A stretch of 64,000 bases of DNA from an uncultured Cytophagales bacterium (GTDB taxonomy: Bacteria > Bacteroidota > Bacteroidia > Cytophagales > Cyclobacteriaceae), in contig CAJXNP010000017.1 of assembly GCA_913057175.1 (NCBI GenBank), positions 1 through 64,000 of the forward strand, in the 5' to 3' direction. The notes below the pieces were generated by a model. The model did not search any database. It saw nothing but the letters and a program-made list of their open reading frames with translations, and was not told where the DNA came from. Positions 28,450 through 37,500 of this stretch are shown here, one piece after another (within the stretch, counting starts at the first letter, position 1; each line of letters begins with the position of its first letter). A program made the position numbers and the translations under genes.

Positions 28450-29004
28450 ATGAATCAAATATTTATCCCGGAATCAATTCATACTGAACGACTTATCCTT
28501 AAACGATGGAGAAAGGATGATGCTTCTGATCTGATGCTTTTACTGGAATTAAATGTAAACCATCTTCAGCGATGGATCCCGCCCAGAATTTCAGAACCGG
28601 TACCATTAAAAGACCTGAAAAGGAGGATAGAAGGCTTTATCATGGATTTTAATAACGGAAAGGAATGGAGATATGGGATTTTCAAAAAAGATAATAGCGA
28701 GCTAATTGGGGAGGCAGCATTATTCCCAAGGGATACTGAAAAAAGAGTTCCGGCAGAATCTGCTAATCGGATTGAAATTGGTTACTGGATAACTGAAAAT
28801 CATACCGGAAAAGGGTTTGCCAGTGAAGTAACCAAAGCTTTTCTGGAAAAAGTTATTAATATCATTGGTGTGGAAAAAGTAGAGATCCATTGCGATGAGC
28901 GAAATCATGCCAGTGCGGCCATTCCAAAAAAACTAGGCTTCCAATTGGCTGAAAAAAAACCTGATGGAGATCCTTATGAAATGATGTGGATAAAGGAGGT
29001 ATAA
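28450..29004 (+). CDS. GNAT-family N-acetyltransferase (RimJ/RimL type)
   Basis: A 184-residue acetyltransferase of the RimJ/RimL branch. It opens with TERLILKRWRKDDASDLMLLL. The acetyl-CoA-binding segment is IEIGYWITENHTGKGFASEVTKAFLEKV and motif B is VEKVEIHCDERNHASAAIPKKLGFQLAE. Likely substrates are protein N-termini or small amines; not determinable. Divergent from the phenylalanine hydroxylase gene across a 225-bp AT-rich region with no recognisable operator. Confidence 0.88.
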   Translation: MNQIFIPESIHTERLILKRWRKDDASDLMLLLELNVNHLQRWIPPRISEPVPLKDLKRRIEGFIMDFNNGKEWRYGIFKKDNSELIGEAALFPRDTEKRVPAESANRIEIGYWITENHTGKGFASEVTKAFLEKVINIIGVEKVEIHCDERNHASAAIPKKLGFQLAEKKPDGDPYEMMWIKEV

Positions 29005-29169
29005 GGAAAAGCTGAAATGAGCAAGGATTAGCTGGGAGCAGAATGCAAAGTTCAGCGTGACTACTCTTAAAAAGACAATGCACGTCCTAAAGTTTTGATA
29101 GCTTCCCTTGTTCAGAGTCTGGAAGTAAGCCTAAAGCAGATTTGCAGGCTAATCGTTAAATGTTTCAAT

Positions 29170-30921
29170 TTATTTGACAGGTGTTTTTCTTTCAAGGATA
29201 TCCAGAACTTCATTTTTGAGTTGTTGGTAGTCTCCATAATTGACAATCCTGATCAATTCCGACTTTTCAATTCCACAGGCAGGTGTTGTAATAACTGGAA
29301 TTCCTTTTGAAATCAGATTTAAAATTTGCCGCGGTTTATGTTCGATGAATGTTGGATAGACTGCGAGTCCAATTTCATCAAAATTGCCATTGAACTTTCT
29401 GAAATACTTTTCATCCCAAAAGTTCTTGCTTTCAAGTCCATCTCTCATGATTGAAATAGGCATGTTAAGTTCTCTTGCCAATTTTTTGATTTCATAGGCC
29501 CCTTTTCGGCCAAATAGAGAAGCAGGATAAAGAATTGATTTTCCCGTATTAATTATCTTCCTGCTTTGTGGCATTTTCCATTTGAGTCTAATGGATTTGT
29601 TATGAAATAAATTTGAGATATCCTGATGAGGCGTAATGATTTTGTTTGCTTTTGTTAAAGCTTTATTCTCCAATTCAACTAAGTATTCTGATGCCCTGAA
29701 ATCATTTAACGTTTTACTATCCGGGTAAATAGAATGAGCAAAATCCAGGCGTTTTTGCAGATGTTCCATAGGCAGTCTTGTCATCAGCACGTCAAAGGTT
29801 CTCCCTCCTAAGGAGCCTGTTTCGTACAAGAAAGGCAAAATATTTTGCATAACAACTACATGGGTTGATTCGACAGGAATTAGTTTTGAAGCCCTTCCTG
29901 CAATTTTCCTGTCATATTTTAATCCAAGCTGATAGATATTGTTTTTTAGCTTTTCGGCAACACGGTAGCTCAATGACCTCATCAGAGCGGTATAAGTAAA
30001 AGGTTTTATTTTTTTGGTTTTGCCTGTCGTCCAGGAATACCGATCTCCTCTTTTGAACAGATCATTTTTAAACGGGACAATGAATAAGTCGTCGGAAAGG
30101 GAATTTGATTTTATGTAATCATCATATTCAGGCCACTTTTCATCTAAAATAAACGTTGTCATGGTTGTTTTTTGTTGGTTTATCACCTTTGTGGGGTGTT
30201 TGTAACATGATAAATTACCGCAAGAGTAACAGTCATTCAGGTAATTGGTTTTTCGATTGTTCTCAATGAATTTGTTGTGAATTTGATTTCCAGTTGGTTT
30301 GCCTCTAAAGAGAACGGTCAATTTATTGGATGTTAATTCAATTTGCATTTTGAAGGCATATAATGATTTAAATCGAAGGTCAACATAATTCCATTTTACT
30401 GTTGCGTCCCTGCTATGCTCAGCCAAAGAACCTTTAATGACCTTTGAATGCCGGTGGCGTTCCATGATCTCAAAATTGGCTTTTAGCGCTGCATCATAAA
30501 GTGCATTTGACAGCTGGCATAGACCCCCGGCAATTGTAGGAACAATACATCCTTCACGAATTTCCCTGCCTACAACGAATCCTTTCCCAAAATTTGGATT
30601 TCCAATATGCTTCCAAAAACTGAATATTTCATTCGCTTCAACCTCAAGACCATTTAGTTTTCCGGAGGCAATCCGTAAATTTTCAATTTTACCTGCCGTT
30701 AAAATCCAATTTTCTGCATGATCATCAGGATTCCAAAGGTCACTTTCTGATCGGGCAACTATTGGAAACTCGGTAAACCTGTCGTTGTTTTTAAATCTTT
30801 TGACCGGAGTGATCAGGTTCAATATGCTTCGATAAAAAATCAGCAAGATGACTTTAAATCTAAAAATGCTTTCATTTACGAAATTGTGTTTCTCAACTAA
30901 AAAATTTTGATCAGCATTCAT
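29170..30921 (-). CDS. VanW-domain protein fused to a glycosyltransferase-like C-terminal half
   Basis: A 583-residue two-part protein. Residues 80-205 match the VanW family (NEIFSFWKHIGNPNFGKGFV ... GGLCQLSNALYDAALKANFEIMERHRHS); VanW is known from vancomycin-resistance and cell-wall gene clusters but its function is unknown. A Cys cluster follows (Cys231-x2-Cys234-x4-Cys239). Residues 255-583 look like a GT-B-type glycosyltransferase: a motif KIITPHQDIS, then RKIINTGKSILYPASLFGRKG and the C-terminal EHKPRQILNLISKGIPVITTPACG, typical of the nucleotide-sugar binding lobe. No clear signal peptide; a hydrophobic helix spans residues 22-40. Alone in its transcription unit. Confidence 0.75.
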   Translation of the reverse strand: MNADQNFLVEKHNFVNESIFRFKVILLIFYRSILNLITPVKRFKNNDRFTEFPIVARSESDLWNPDDHAENWILTAGKIENLRIASGKLNGLEVEANEIFSFWKHIGNPNFGKGFVVGREIREGCIVPTIAGGLCQLSNALYDAALKANFEIMERHRHSKVIKGSLAEHSRDATVKWNYVDLRFKSLYAFKMQIELTSNKLTVLFRGKPTGNQIHNKFIENNRKTNYLNDCYSCGNLSCYKHPTKVINQQKTTMTTFILDEKWPEYDDYIKSNSLSDDLFIVPFKNDLFKRGDRYSWTTGKTKKIKPFTYTALMRSLSYRVAEKLKNNIYQLGLKYDRKIAGRASKLIPVESTHVVVMQNILPFLYETGSLGGRTFDVLMTRLPMEHLQKRLDFAHSIYPDSKTLNDFRASEYLVELENKALTKANKIITPHQDISNLFHNKSIRLKWKMPQSRKIINTGKSILYPASLFGRKGAYEIKKLARELNMPISIMRDGLESKNFWDEKYFRKFNGNFDEIGLAVYPTFIEHKPRQILNLISKGIPVITTPACGIEKSELIRIVNYGDYQQLKNEVLDILERKTPVK

Positions 30922-31031
30922 TGAAATTTGGTCTTATCGACCAACTATTAAAAAATCGTGACTAAAAAAATGAATTAAATATTCAGGCGAAAAGTAACCA
31001 AAATGTTAATAAATAAGGAAATTTTGACATT

Positions 31032-32234
31032 TCAATATTCCACCACCTTATCAACTACCAGCTGCCTCATAGCCTCTCCTTCCACCAATTTGTATTGAAT
31101 TTGTCGCATGCCACCTGTTGGTTGGACATTTGTATCACCATCCCGATAGATTGGGAATCGCCGAACAAGGTTAGACTCAACTATACCAAATTCATCGTGG
31201 CCCATGTATCCCTTGCTGGCTTCCGGATTTTCAGAGAGATCGGGGAGATTGATCTGACTTATGGATTTTCCGTTGTTCACGGAATAGCCAATTATCGAAC
31301 CATAACTGCCACTGCCATCCGATTGGAGGTAAACCAGGACTTCCGGATAACCATCGATGTTCAGATCTCCTGCCTCGGCTGTAATAATTGATCCTTCAAT
31401 CTGATGTGTGACTTTTCTATTGTCGATTTCCAGTCCGCTCGGGCGAATGGTCAAGGTATTTCCGGAGTACCTGATTAAAAATAAATAATCATCATAGCTG
31501 ATCGCCTTTTGGTATTTGGTAGTATCGATCTGAGTCTTATCCAGGTCTTCCCGGATTTTTATATACTCACCGGCCAGACTTCCACCTCCTGAACAAAAGA
31601 AATACAGGATGTTTTCATCATCCGAATCGATCGTAAGGGTATCCCGATTAAGTGTAAACCTGACTTCATGAGAATCCTCAAAACTTTTTAAGGTATTGTT
31701 GTCCATAGTCGTGGCAATAGCATCATATGTACATGTCGGTTTTTTCAGGTCAGCCCGGGAACGAACGGTTATCCTGGCCCGATAATCATCCATTTTTTTA
31801 ATGGAAACAGCTATCCAATCCATCCTTTGTTTTCTATCCAGGTAGCTGCTGCTAACATAATTGCCAAAAAGATCGGTATCAAATGTGGCATTATTGATCA
31901 TACTTCCCGTTGCATAGGTTTCCTTATTGTTTCCCCACATAAAATTCTCTCCTTTCGTCCAGAAGTAGTAGCCCTCATCGTCTTCATATTTTACCCCACT
32001 GGCGACAGGAACTTTTTTCATGTCATAAGATGTTCCTGATAATTCCTCTTTCAGGTTGATCTCATTGCTGTCGCCGGGAATTACTTTAAAACGATATTTT
32101 CCATCCTCGGAGATAAATATCAGTGATTCAATGGACACCGCTTCTTCGTTACTTTCATGTTGGTTTTTTGAACAGGAGGAAATAGTCAGGACGAGAATAG
32201 TAAAATAAATGATGAACGGAGAATTATTTTTCAT
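31032..32234 (-). CDS. PliI-like lipoprotein (putative I-type lysozyme inhibitor family)
   Basis: A 400-residue lipoprotein with signal peptide ending TISS-Cys21. The C-terminal 150 residues (SGNTLTIRPSGLEIDNRKVTHQI ... DLNIDGYPEVLVYLQSDGSGSYGSIIGYS ... SKGYMGHDEFGIVE ... GGMRQIQYKLVEGEA) match what I know as PliI family lysozyme-inhibitor proteins. The N-terminal 240 residues are a separate beta-rich domain containing a paired-cysteine MliC-like stretch (CTYDAIATTMDNN ... ILYFFCSGGGSLAGEYIKI). Protection against host lysozyme is an inference from the family name only. Runs into the GH13 gene with a 21-bp gap. Confidence 0.65.
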   Translation of the reverse strand: MKNNSPFIIYFTILVLTISSCSKNQHESNEEAVSIESLIFISEDGKYRFKVIPGDSNEINLKEELSGTSYDMKKVPVASGVKYEDDEGYYFWTKGENFMWGNNKETYATGSMINNATFDTDLFGNYVSSSYLDRKQRMDWIAVSIKKMDDYRARITVRSRADLKKPTCTYDAIATTMDNNTLKSFEDSHEVRFTLNRDTLTIDSDDENILYFFCSGGGSLAGEYIKIREDLDKTQIDTTKYQKAISYDDYLFLIRYSGNTLTIRPSGLEIDNRKVTHQIEGSIITAEAGDLNIDGYPEVLVYLQSDGSGSYGSIIGYSVNNGKSISQINLPDLSENPEASKGYMGHDEFGIVESNLVRRFPIYRDGDTNVQPTGGMRQIQYKLVEGEAMRQLVVDKVVEY

Positions 32235-32255
32235 TGGTTGAGTGAGTCAGTAAGA

Positions 32256-33551
32256 TTAATTTTGAAATACTAATACAAGATAGCCCCGGGGTTGAATAAT
32301 GAACGTTTTGCTATCCTTGATGATATGTTCTTTTTTGGAAAATAATTCAACATAAGTTCCGGCATATTCTTCTGCATCAATGCTCAAGTTCACTGTTTCA
32401 GTAGCAAAGTTCAGGATTGACAAAACCCGGTCTCCATTCATTTCCCTGACAAAGGAGATCACATGATCTTCTTTGCTATTTCTGATCCTGATCATTTGGC
32501 CACCCCATTTTCCATTCCACAAGGCCTGATTTTGTTTTTTTAGTTCGAACAGCTTCTTATAAATTTCAAAGTTGGGGTGTTCTTTCCACGCGATCAGGTC
32601 TTTGTCAAAGAAAGATAATGATTGATCCAATCCGGCTTCCTGACCTGAATAGATCAAAGGCATCCCATTCACTATCGATGTCAGGACCATGCATAACGGC
32701 AGCCAATCACCAAAATTTGAATACTGATCTCCTTCCCAGGAATTCTTGTCATGGTTGTCGGTAAATGTCATTCGATAGGCATCCCTTGGAAATGTTTTGA
32801 CATCATGGGCCAGGTATTCGATCAATGGAGCAATTCCTTTGTTTCCGACAGTGGCGGCATGCATTTTATCGTACAAGCTCCAGGCATAGGTCATGTCAAA
32901 TGCTTGCTGATGAAGGTCCCTGCTTTCCCATTCTGCCAGCATGAATATGGGTTTGATGGCATCCAATTCTTTCCGTACATTTTCCCAGAAATCTACGGGC
33001 ACAAAACCCGCAACATCACATCGATAGCCATCGATATCCGTTTCGGTTATCCACCACTTCAATACCTCTGTCATATATTCCCGAATACCGGGATGACCAT
33101 AATCAAAGTCGATGATGTCTTCCCAATCGTACCAGGGTGTGGGTTGAAATTTACCCGATTTGGTTTTGAAATACCACTCAGGATGTTCGGACACCAGGTG
33201 GTTGTCCCAGGCGGAGTGATTGGCGACCCAGTCGATGATGACAAACATCCCCAACTCGTGTATTTTAGCGACAAGCGCCTTGAAATCATCTAATGTTCCA
33301 AATTCCGGGTTGATACCATAATAATCTTTGACTGAATAGTAACTTCCCAGTGTTCCTTTGCGGTTTTTCTCGCCAATAGGATGGATGGGCATCAGCCAGA
33401 TGATATCAATTCCAAGCTCCTTAATTCGCGGAAGATGAGATTCAAAAGCGTTAAAATTTCCTTCAGGAGTGTATTGTCGGATGTTGACTTCATAAATGGC
33501 AGCATTTTTGCTCCATTCCGGATGTTTTAATTGCACATATTCTTTTGACAT
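32256..33551 (-). CDS. GH13 alpha-amylase family glycoside hydrolase
   Basis: A 431-residue cytoplasmic (no signal peptide) amylase-type TIM barrel. The conserved GH13 regions are present: VIIDWVANHSAWD (region I), DGYRCDVAGFVP with the nucleophile Asp (II), FMLAEWESRDLH with the acid/base Glu (III) and TFTDNHDKNSW with the third Asp (IV). A short all-beta C-domain follows. Likely hydrolyses alpha-glucans or maltooligosaccharides taken into the cell. Start at ATG 33551 (MSKEYVQLKHPEW); an upstream in-frame TTG at 33569 is unlikely. Precedes the PliI-like gene on the same strand. Confidence 0.92.
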   Translation of the reverse strand: MSKEYVQLKHPEWSKNAAIYEVNIRQYTPEGNFNAFESHLPRIKELGIDIIWLMPIHPIGEKNRKGTLGSYYSVKDYYGINPEFGTLDDFKALVAKIHELGMFVIIDWVANHSAWDNHLVSEHPEWYFKTKSGKFQPTPWYDWEDIIDFDYGHPGIREYMTEVLKWWITETDIDGYRCDVAGFVPVDFWENVRKELDAIKPIFMLAEWESRDLHQQAFDMTYAWSLYDKMHAATVGNKGIAPLIEYLAHDVKTFPRDAYRMTFTDNHDKNSWEGDQYSNFGDWLPLCMVLTSIVNGMPLIYSGQEAGLDQSLSFFDKDLIAWKEHPNFEIYKKLFELKKQNQALWNGKWGGQMIRIRNSKEDHVISFVREMNGDRVLSILNFATETVNLSIDAEEYAGTYVELFSKKEHIIKDSKTFIIQPRGYLVLVFQN

Positions 33552-33787
33552 AAATATTTTAACTAACAAGCAAGCCAGGATTTTGGCTCAGGACATTGGC
33601 AACTTGCAAAAAGAAAAAGAATTAAAACAGCGCTGGAAGAAAAGTTTTTGGTGCTTTTAAGGTTTTGATTAAACCTTTTTCACATCCTGATGTTGTAAGT
33701 AAATCCAAACTAATTGTGAAAATTTTAAAGTTATAGTAAATTATTCTTATAATATTCGCAAACTCAATTTTAACTAAACAATGTATT

Positions 33788-34345
33788 ATGAAAAAGATAA
33801 TAATTATCGCTTTATCAATGGTCGTTCTGCCATTTGCCATTCACGCACAAGGTATTGGAATCGGCGTGAAAGCCGGAGCCAATTTTGCCAACCAGTCAAT
33901 TTCTGACATAAGCACAAGTTCCATTACTAATTTTCATGGTGGTGCATATGTGAATCTGATGTTTTCGGAAAAATTTGGTATTGCACCTGAAATTCTTTGG
34001 ACCGCAACAGGTAGCGAGTGGGATGATGTTAAAGTTAATACCAATTATGTCGCTATACCAGTTATGCTGCATTACAAATTAATCAATCCTCTTTTTATTG
34101 AAGCAGGACCTCAATTTAGCTTTTTGACCAGTGCAGAGCATGACACTTTTGATGATTTTGAAGATCAATTAAAAAATAATGATTTTGGGTTGGCTTTTGG
34201 AGCTGGAATAGGACTTCCTCTTGGTTTGAAGGCAGGACTTAGATATGTATTGGGCTTCACCAATATTTCTGAAGTGTCTGACACAGAAGTTAAAAACCGG
34301 GTATTCCAGATCTATGCAGGTTGGACCTTGCTTGGTGCGAAATAA
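33788..34345 (+). CDS. Outer-membrane beta-barrel protein (porin-like, PorT family)
   Basis: A 185-residue small outer-membrane barrel. The signal peptide is MKKIIIIALSMVVLPFAIHAQ. The mature part has alternating beta strands typical of the OmpA-like/PorT 8-strand fold (GIGVKAGANFANQSI, YVNLMFSEKFGIAPEILW, GLKAGLRYVLGFTNIS) and ends in a hydrophobic strand FQIYAGWTLLGAK. Function unknown. A stem-loop with T-run follows the stop. Confidence 0.85.
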   Translation: MKKIIIIALSMVVLPFAIHAQGIGIGVKAGANFANQSISDISTSSITNFHGGAYVNLMFSEKFGIAPEILWTATGSEWDDVKVNTNYVAIPVMLHYKLINPLFIEAGPQFSFLTSAEHDTFDDFEDQLKNNDFGLAFGAGIGLPLGLKAGLRYVLGFTNISEVSDTEVKNRVFQIYAGWTLLGAK

Positions 34346-34371
34346 ACCATTGGGATTTCTAAAATATTGTT

Positions 34372-34398
34372 AAGGCACGTTTCAAAGCGTGCCTTTTC
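34372..34398. terminator. Rho-independent terminator, bidirectional
   Basis: Stem AAGGCACG (34372-34379) with CGTGCCTT (34388-34395), an 8-nt loop and a following T-rich run. It lies between the convergent porin-like gene and HEAT-repeat gene and could serve both strands. Confidence 0.8.
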
Positions 34399-34412
34399 TT
34401 TTTTGCAAACTT

Positions 34413-34928
34413 TTAAATCTTTTCCAGCATTTTTAAAATATTTTTTCCTCTTGCCTTAATTCCAGCCGAACCATATGGCAAGTGGTCTTCAATCATCATT
34501 TTCAGCTCATCCTTTATTGCGGGATATTTCATTGCGATGTTGTATAAGACTGTCATGGAAAATGCCCTGACGGCGATGGCTTCTTTTTCGGAATCCAGGT
34601 AGCTAAAACATATATCAGCAACATCCCCACAATATTCTTCCGGCAGATCGATGAATTGAAATAACCTGATGCTGTTTCTCTTGACAGCGTCGTGAGCAGG
34701 GGACTTCAAATTTTCAATGATCCTTGATATGTACGGTTCAATCAACGCATTATCTTTTTCAACACACATATTGACTGCATTGGATGCGCGTTGGGCAATC
34801 CGGTAATCTTCCGAGAAGAAGTATTCCATCAACTCGGGGAACTTATCCGGATTGTCCGAAACATAATTGGCTAGCTTTTTTTTACGATTTAGGCTGCTGT
34901 CGATTTTTAATTCCGATAGGATATCCAT
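34413..34928 (-). CDS. HEAT-repeat-like helical protein
   Basis: A 171-residue all-helical protein with HEAT-like pairs: DKFPELMEYFFSEDYRIAQRASNAVNMCVEKDNALIEPYISRIIENLKSP, then AVKRNSIRLFQFIDLP and AIAVRAFSMTVLYNIAMKYPAIKDEL. Similar short proteins with adenylosuccinate- or DNA-glycosylase-like HEAT folds are common in this phylum, but no catalytic residue can be argued here. No signal peptide. Separated from the porin-like gene by the terminator and divergent from the DUF456 gene. Confidence 0.7.
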   Translation of the reverse strand: MDILSELKIDSSLNRKKKLANYVSDNPDKFPELMEYFFSEDYRIAQRASNAVNMCVEKDNALIEPYISRIIENLKSPAHDAVKRNSIRLFQFIDLPEEYCGDVADICFSYLDSEKEAIAVRAFSMTVLYNIAMKYPAIKDELKMMIEDHLPYGSAGIKARGKNILKMLEKI

Positions 34929-34999
34929 TTAAAGGAATTATGAAGGATAAAAGTAACAAATTTTATAGATTAACACATTCTGAAAAGTTGTAAATACTC

Positions 35000-35470
35000 A
35001 TGGATTGGATTCTGATCATTTTTGGGATAATTCTGATTTTGTTGGGAATTGTCGGAAGTATATTGCCGGTTTTGCCTGGTCCGCCTCTTAGTTTTGTTGG
35101 ATTGCTGCTATTGCAATTCAAGGCGGAACCGTCATTTACCTGGAGGTTCATTATCATCTGGGCGATTATTACCATTGTCGTTACCGTTCTTGATTATATT
35201 TTTCCATCCATCGGAACAAAAAAATACGGCGGCTCTAAGTGGGGAATTATTGGTTGCTTTGTAGGCTTTGTCGTTGGTTTATTTTTTGGTCCTGTGGGTA
35301 TCATAGCTGGCCCATTTATTGGGGCACTATTGGGTGAAATGCTTGGGGGGAAGGAACTGAAAATGGCTTTTAAACCGGCATTGGGTTCATTTATTGGTTT
35401 CCTGGTAGGAACTGTCCTGAAATTGGCTGCTACATTGGTAATGGCATTTTATTTTTTCATTAATATCTGA
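35000..35470 (+). CDS. DUF456 family membrane protein
   Basis: A 156-residue integral membrane protein with about four transmembrane helices rich in glycine (WILIIFGIILILLGIVGSILPVLPGPPLSFVGLLLL, then IGCFVGFVVGLFFGPVGIIAGPFIGALLGEML). The LPGPP and GPFIGA motifs are those of DUF456. The Gly-zipper region resembles channel-forming helices, but function is unknown. Monocistronic. Confidence 0.87.
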   Translation: MDWILIIFGIILILLGIVGSILPVLPGPPLSFVGLLLLQFKAEPSFTWRFIIIWAIITIVVTVLDYIFPSIGTKKYGGSKWGIIGCFVGFVVGLFFGPVGIIAGPFIGALLGEMLGGKELKMAFKPALGSFIGFLVGTVLKLAATLVMAFYFFINI

Positions 35471-35501
35471 TCGGATTGCAGATTCTTAAATTAAAAAGGA
35501 T

Positions 35502-36401
35502 TTAGGTAATCAAACCTGCATCTGGTGGATCATTTTCGACTATGTTTTTGGTCAACAAATATCCATTTTGCATCCAGGCGATCATCAGATTTTTATCAAA
35601 GAACAAACCTGTGGGGTTGTTTTTGTCGAGATCCGTATTTGGATGGATCTTATATACTTTTGCATCGGAGCGATCCAGGTAATCGTAATCATTCACCCTC
35701 ACATCCTGGATAAAAATTGAGATGGAACGCAGCAGCACTTCAATCAGACTAGAGTAGTGTCCGTTTACAGGAGCTATCTCAGGTGGATTATTACTCATGG
35801 CATAAATAACCTCAGCTCCAAGGTCTACCGGTGGACGGGTAGGCAGGACATCCCGGTTTCCTCCATCAACGTATTGTTCACCATTGATCTCAACAGGCTT
35901 TAAGAAAGCGGCCTGGCTGCTGCTGGCCAACACAGCATCTCTCAGCATTTGTGGGGAAGTTACCTGAACAACTTTATAAATGGAATTAGGAGGAGGGTTG
36001 AACATCCTTGTGGAAAAAACGGTAATCATTCCGGATTGCAGACTGATGGCGGTGAAGCAAACGTACTTTCCCGAATCAATGATTTTTTGATAAACCGCAT
36101 CGTCGATGAACTGCAATATTTTTCTCTCCAAAGGGATGGTGTCAAAAAAGTAAGGTTTTCCCTGGGCGAGATTCTGGACAAAGTTCTGGGATTGGAGAAT
36201 ATCTTCATTCGAAACATTGGAATATTCACGCTGTAATATATCGAACTTTCCTACTGCGGCGAGAGCAGCAATTAAGGAGCCGGTACTGGTTCCGCTGATG
36301 ATGTCAAAATCTGCAAGTTGCAAATCTTTTAATGCAAGTAAGGCACCCACCGTAAAAGCTCCCTTTGCGCCACCTCCACTTGTAATCAATGCAGTTTTCA
36401 T
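35502..36401 (-). CDS. Patatin-like phospholipase
   Basis: A 299-residue patatin-fold acyl hydrolase. The oxyanion loop GGGAKGAF (residues 9-16), nucleophile Ser39 in GTSTGS and catalytic Asp179 in VDGG form the expected Ser/Asp dyad. No signal peptide, so it should act in the cytoplasm or at the inner face of the membrane on lysophospholipids or other lipid esters. It begins 6 bp after the upstream exported-protein gene and is likely co-transcribed with it. Confidence 0.9.
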   Translation of the reverse strand: MKTALITSGGGAKGAFTVGALLALKDLQLADFDIISGTSTGSLIAALAAVGKFDILQREYSNVSNEDILQSQNFVQNLAQGKPYFFDTIPLERKILQFIDDAVYQKIIDSGKYVCFTAISLQSGMITVFSTRMFNPPPNSIYKVVQVTSPQMLRDAVLASSSQAAFLKPVEINGEQYVDGGNRDVLPTRPPVDLGAEVIYAMSNNPPEIAPVNGHYSSLIEVLLRSISIFIQDVRVNDYDYLDRSDAKVYKIHPNTDLDKNNPTGLFFDKNLMIAWMQNGYLLTKNIVENDPPDAGLIT

Positions 36402-36407
36402 TTTGGT

Positions 36408-37220
36408 TTATTTAGAGTTGAATTTGATCCGAGCCAGGTTAACAAAAATGCCCGTGTTGAGATAATATGTTTTAGCAAAATGATCGTAGCCAATGGTGGC
36501 GACATTAATTCCTAAAATAAATGTTTCAAAAGCCAATCCGGTATCGATCAAATAATCACTGTCATTGAAATGTCCCTGTAAATGGAGTTTGAGTGCTCCT
36601 GCATTAAACGGGGTGAATTCAAGGTCAGTCATTCTCCATTCCAAACGCGGCGAGATTAAATATTCTGTATTGGATTTTTGATAATAAATGGATCCTCCTA
36701 TCAACCATCTGAAATTCCGGCTTTTTGCCGGGTCGTCCCTGCCTATGGTTCTGCCAATTTGTAAGGAATACATGGATGAGAAGCGTTCTTTATCGGTGAA
36801 CACTCCTGTGCCTCCAAAGAAATTAAGTCCCAATAACAAGTCCCATCCTTTTTGAAAGTTGGGAGAAGGAAGGCCAGGTTGATCAGTTGATCGGCTTAAG
36901 TAATAGATCAACCAATTGGAGATGTCTATTGTTGCTACTTTGCTCTGTACACAGGTGCTTAAATCGGGCTCGCATTGCTGATATTCCGAAATTGCCTCTT
37001 CAATGTATTGATGCTGGTTGGGAGAAAGAACGGCTATAACTGAGTCTTTCTTACCATCATTTTCCGGACAAAAACCTAGTAGAATAAATGCACTATTTAC
37101 CCGATTAGCGATTGCAGTTGCCTGGTTGTTACAATCAGAATTATTGCAGCATTCGCTTTGAATTTGGGCTTGTGAGCATAGTGTAAATCCGGTAAGTACG
37201 ATCAGAAAAAAGTATTTCAT
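36408..37220 (-). CDS. Exported Cys-rich protein with beta-barrel-like C-terminal half
   Basis: A 270-residue protein of no family I recognise. The signal peptide is MKYFFLIVLTGFTLCSQA. Residues 20-110 hold six or more cysteines (ECCNNSDC ... GFCPEN ... CEPDLSTC) and are probably disulfide-bonded. Residues 120-270 alternate polar and hydrophobic strands with aromatic residues (WDLLLGLNFFGGTGVF, FRWLIGGSIYYQKSN, YYLNTGIFVNLARIKF), as in outer-membrane barrels. Encoded 6 bp upstream of the patatin gene. Confidence 0.65.
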   Translation of the reverse strand: MKYFFLIVLTGFTLCSQAQIQSECCNNSDCNNQATAIANRVNSAFILLGFCPENDGKKDSVIAVLSPNQHQYIEEAISEYQQCEPDLSTCVQSKVATIDISNWLIYYLSRSTDQPGLPSPNFQKGWDLLLGLNFFGGTGVFTDKERFSSMYSLQIGRTIGRDDPAKSRNFRWLIGGSIYYQKSNTEYLISPRLEWRMTDLEFTPFNAGALKLHLQGHFNDSDYLIDTGLAFETFILGINVATIGYDHFAKTYYLNTGIFVNLARIKFNSK

Positions 37221-37361
37221 TTCTTGCGGTTTAAAAAATAATTTAACTAAAATAAGTTAATTATTAACATCTCCACTCACATGTGTTAAGCAAAATTCAG
37301 ATGAAGAAAGGTGAGATTACAAATACAATTTCATGATTGTTATGCGGAAATATGTAAGAAT

Positions 37362-37390
37362 GATGCATAATTCACAGAAATTTATGCATC
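37362..37390. promoter_or_regulatory. Inverted repeat upstream of the giant surface-protein gene
   Basis: Perfect 9-bp arms GATGCATAA (37362-37370) and TTATGCATC (37382-37390) separated by 11 bp, about 110 bp before the ATG at 37501. The arrangement suits a dimeric regulator; no T-run follows. The rest of the 280-bp gap is AT-rich. Confidence 0.45.
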
Positions 37391-37500
37391 GCAAAATTGA
37401 ATTAATTAATATTATTGTAACCTACTATTAAAGTGTTCAAAATTGTTGATCGGTTCTTTTTATCGCTGGGGAAATTTTCAAATGCAAGCATCTGTTAAAT

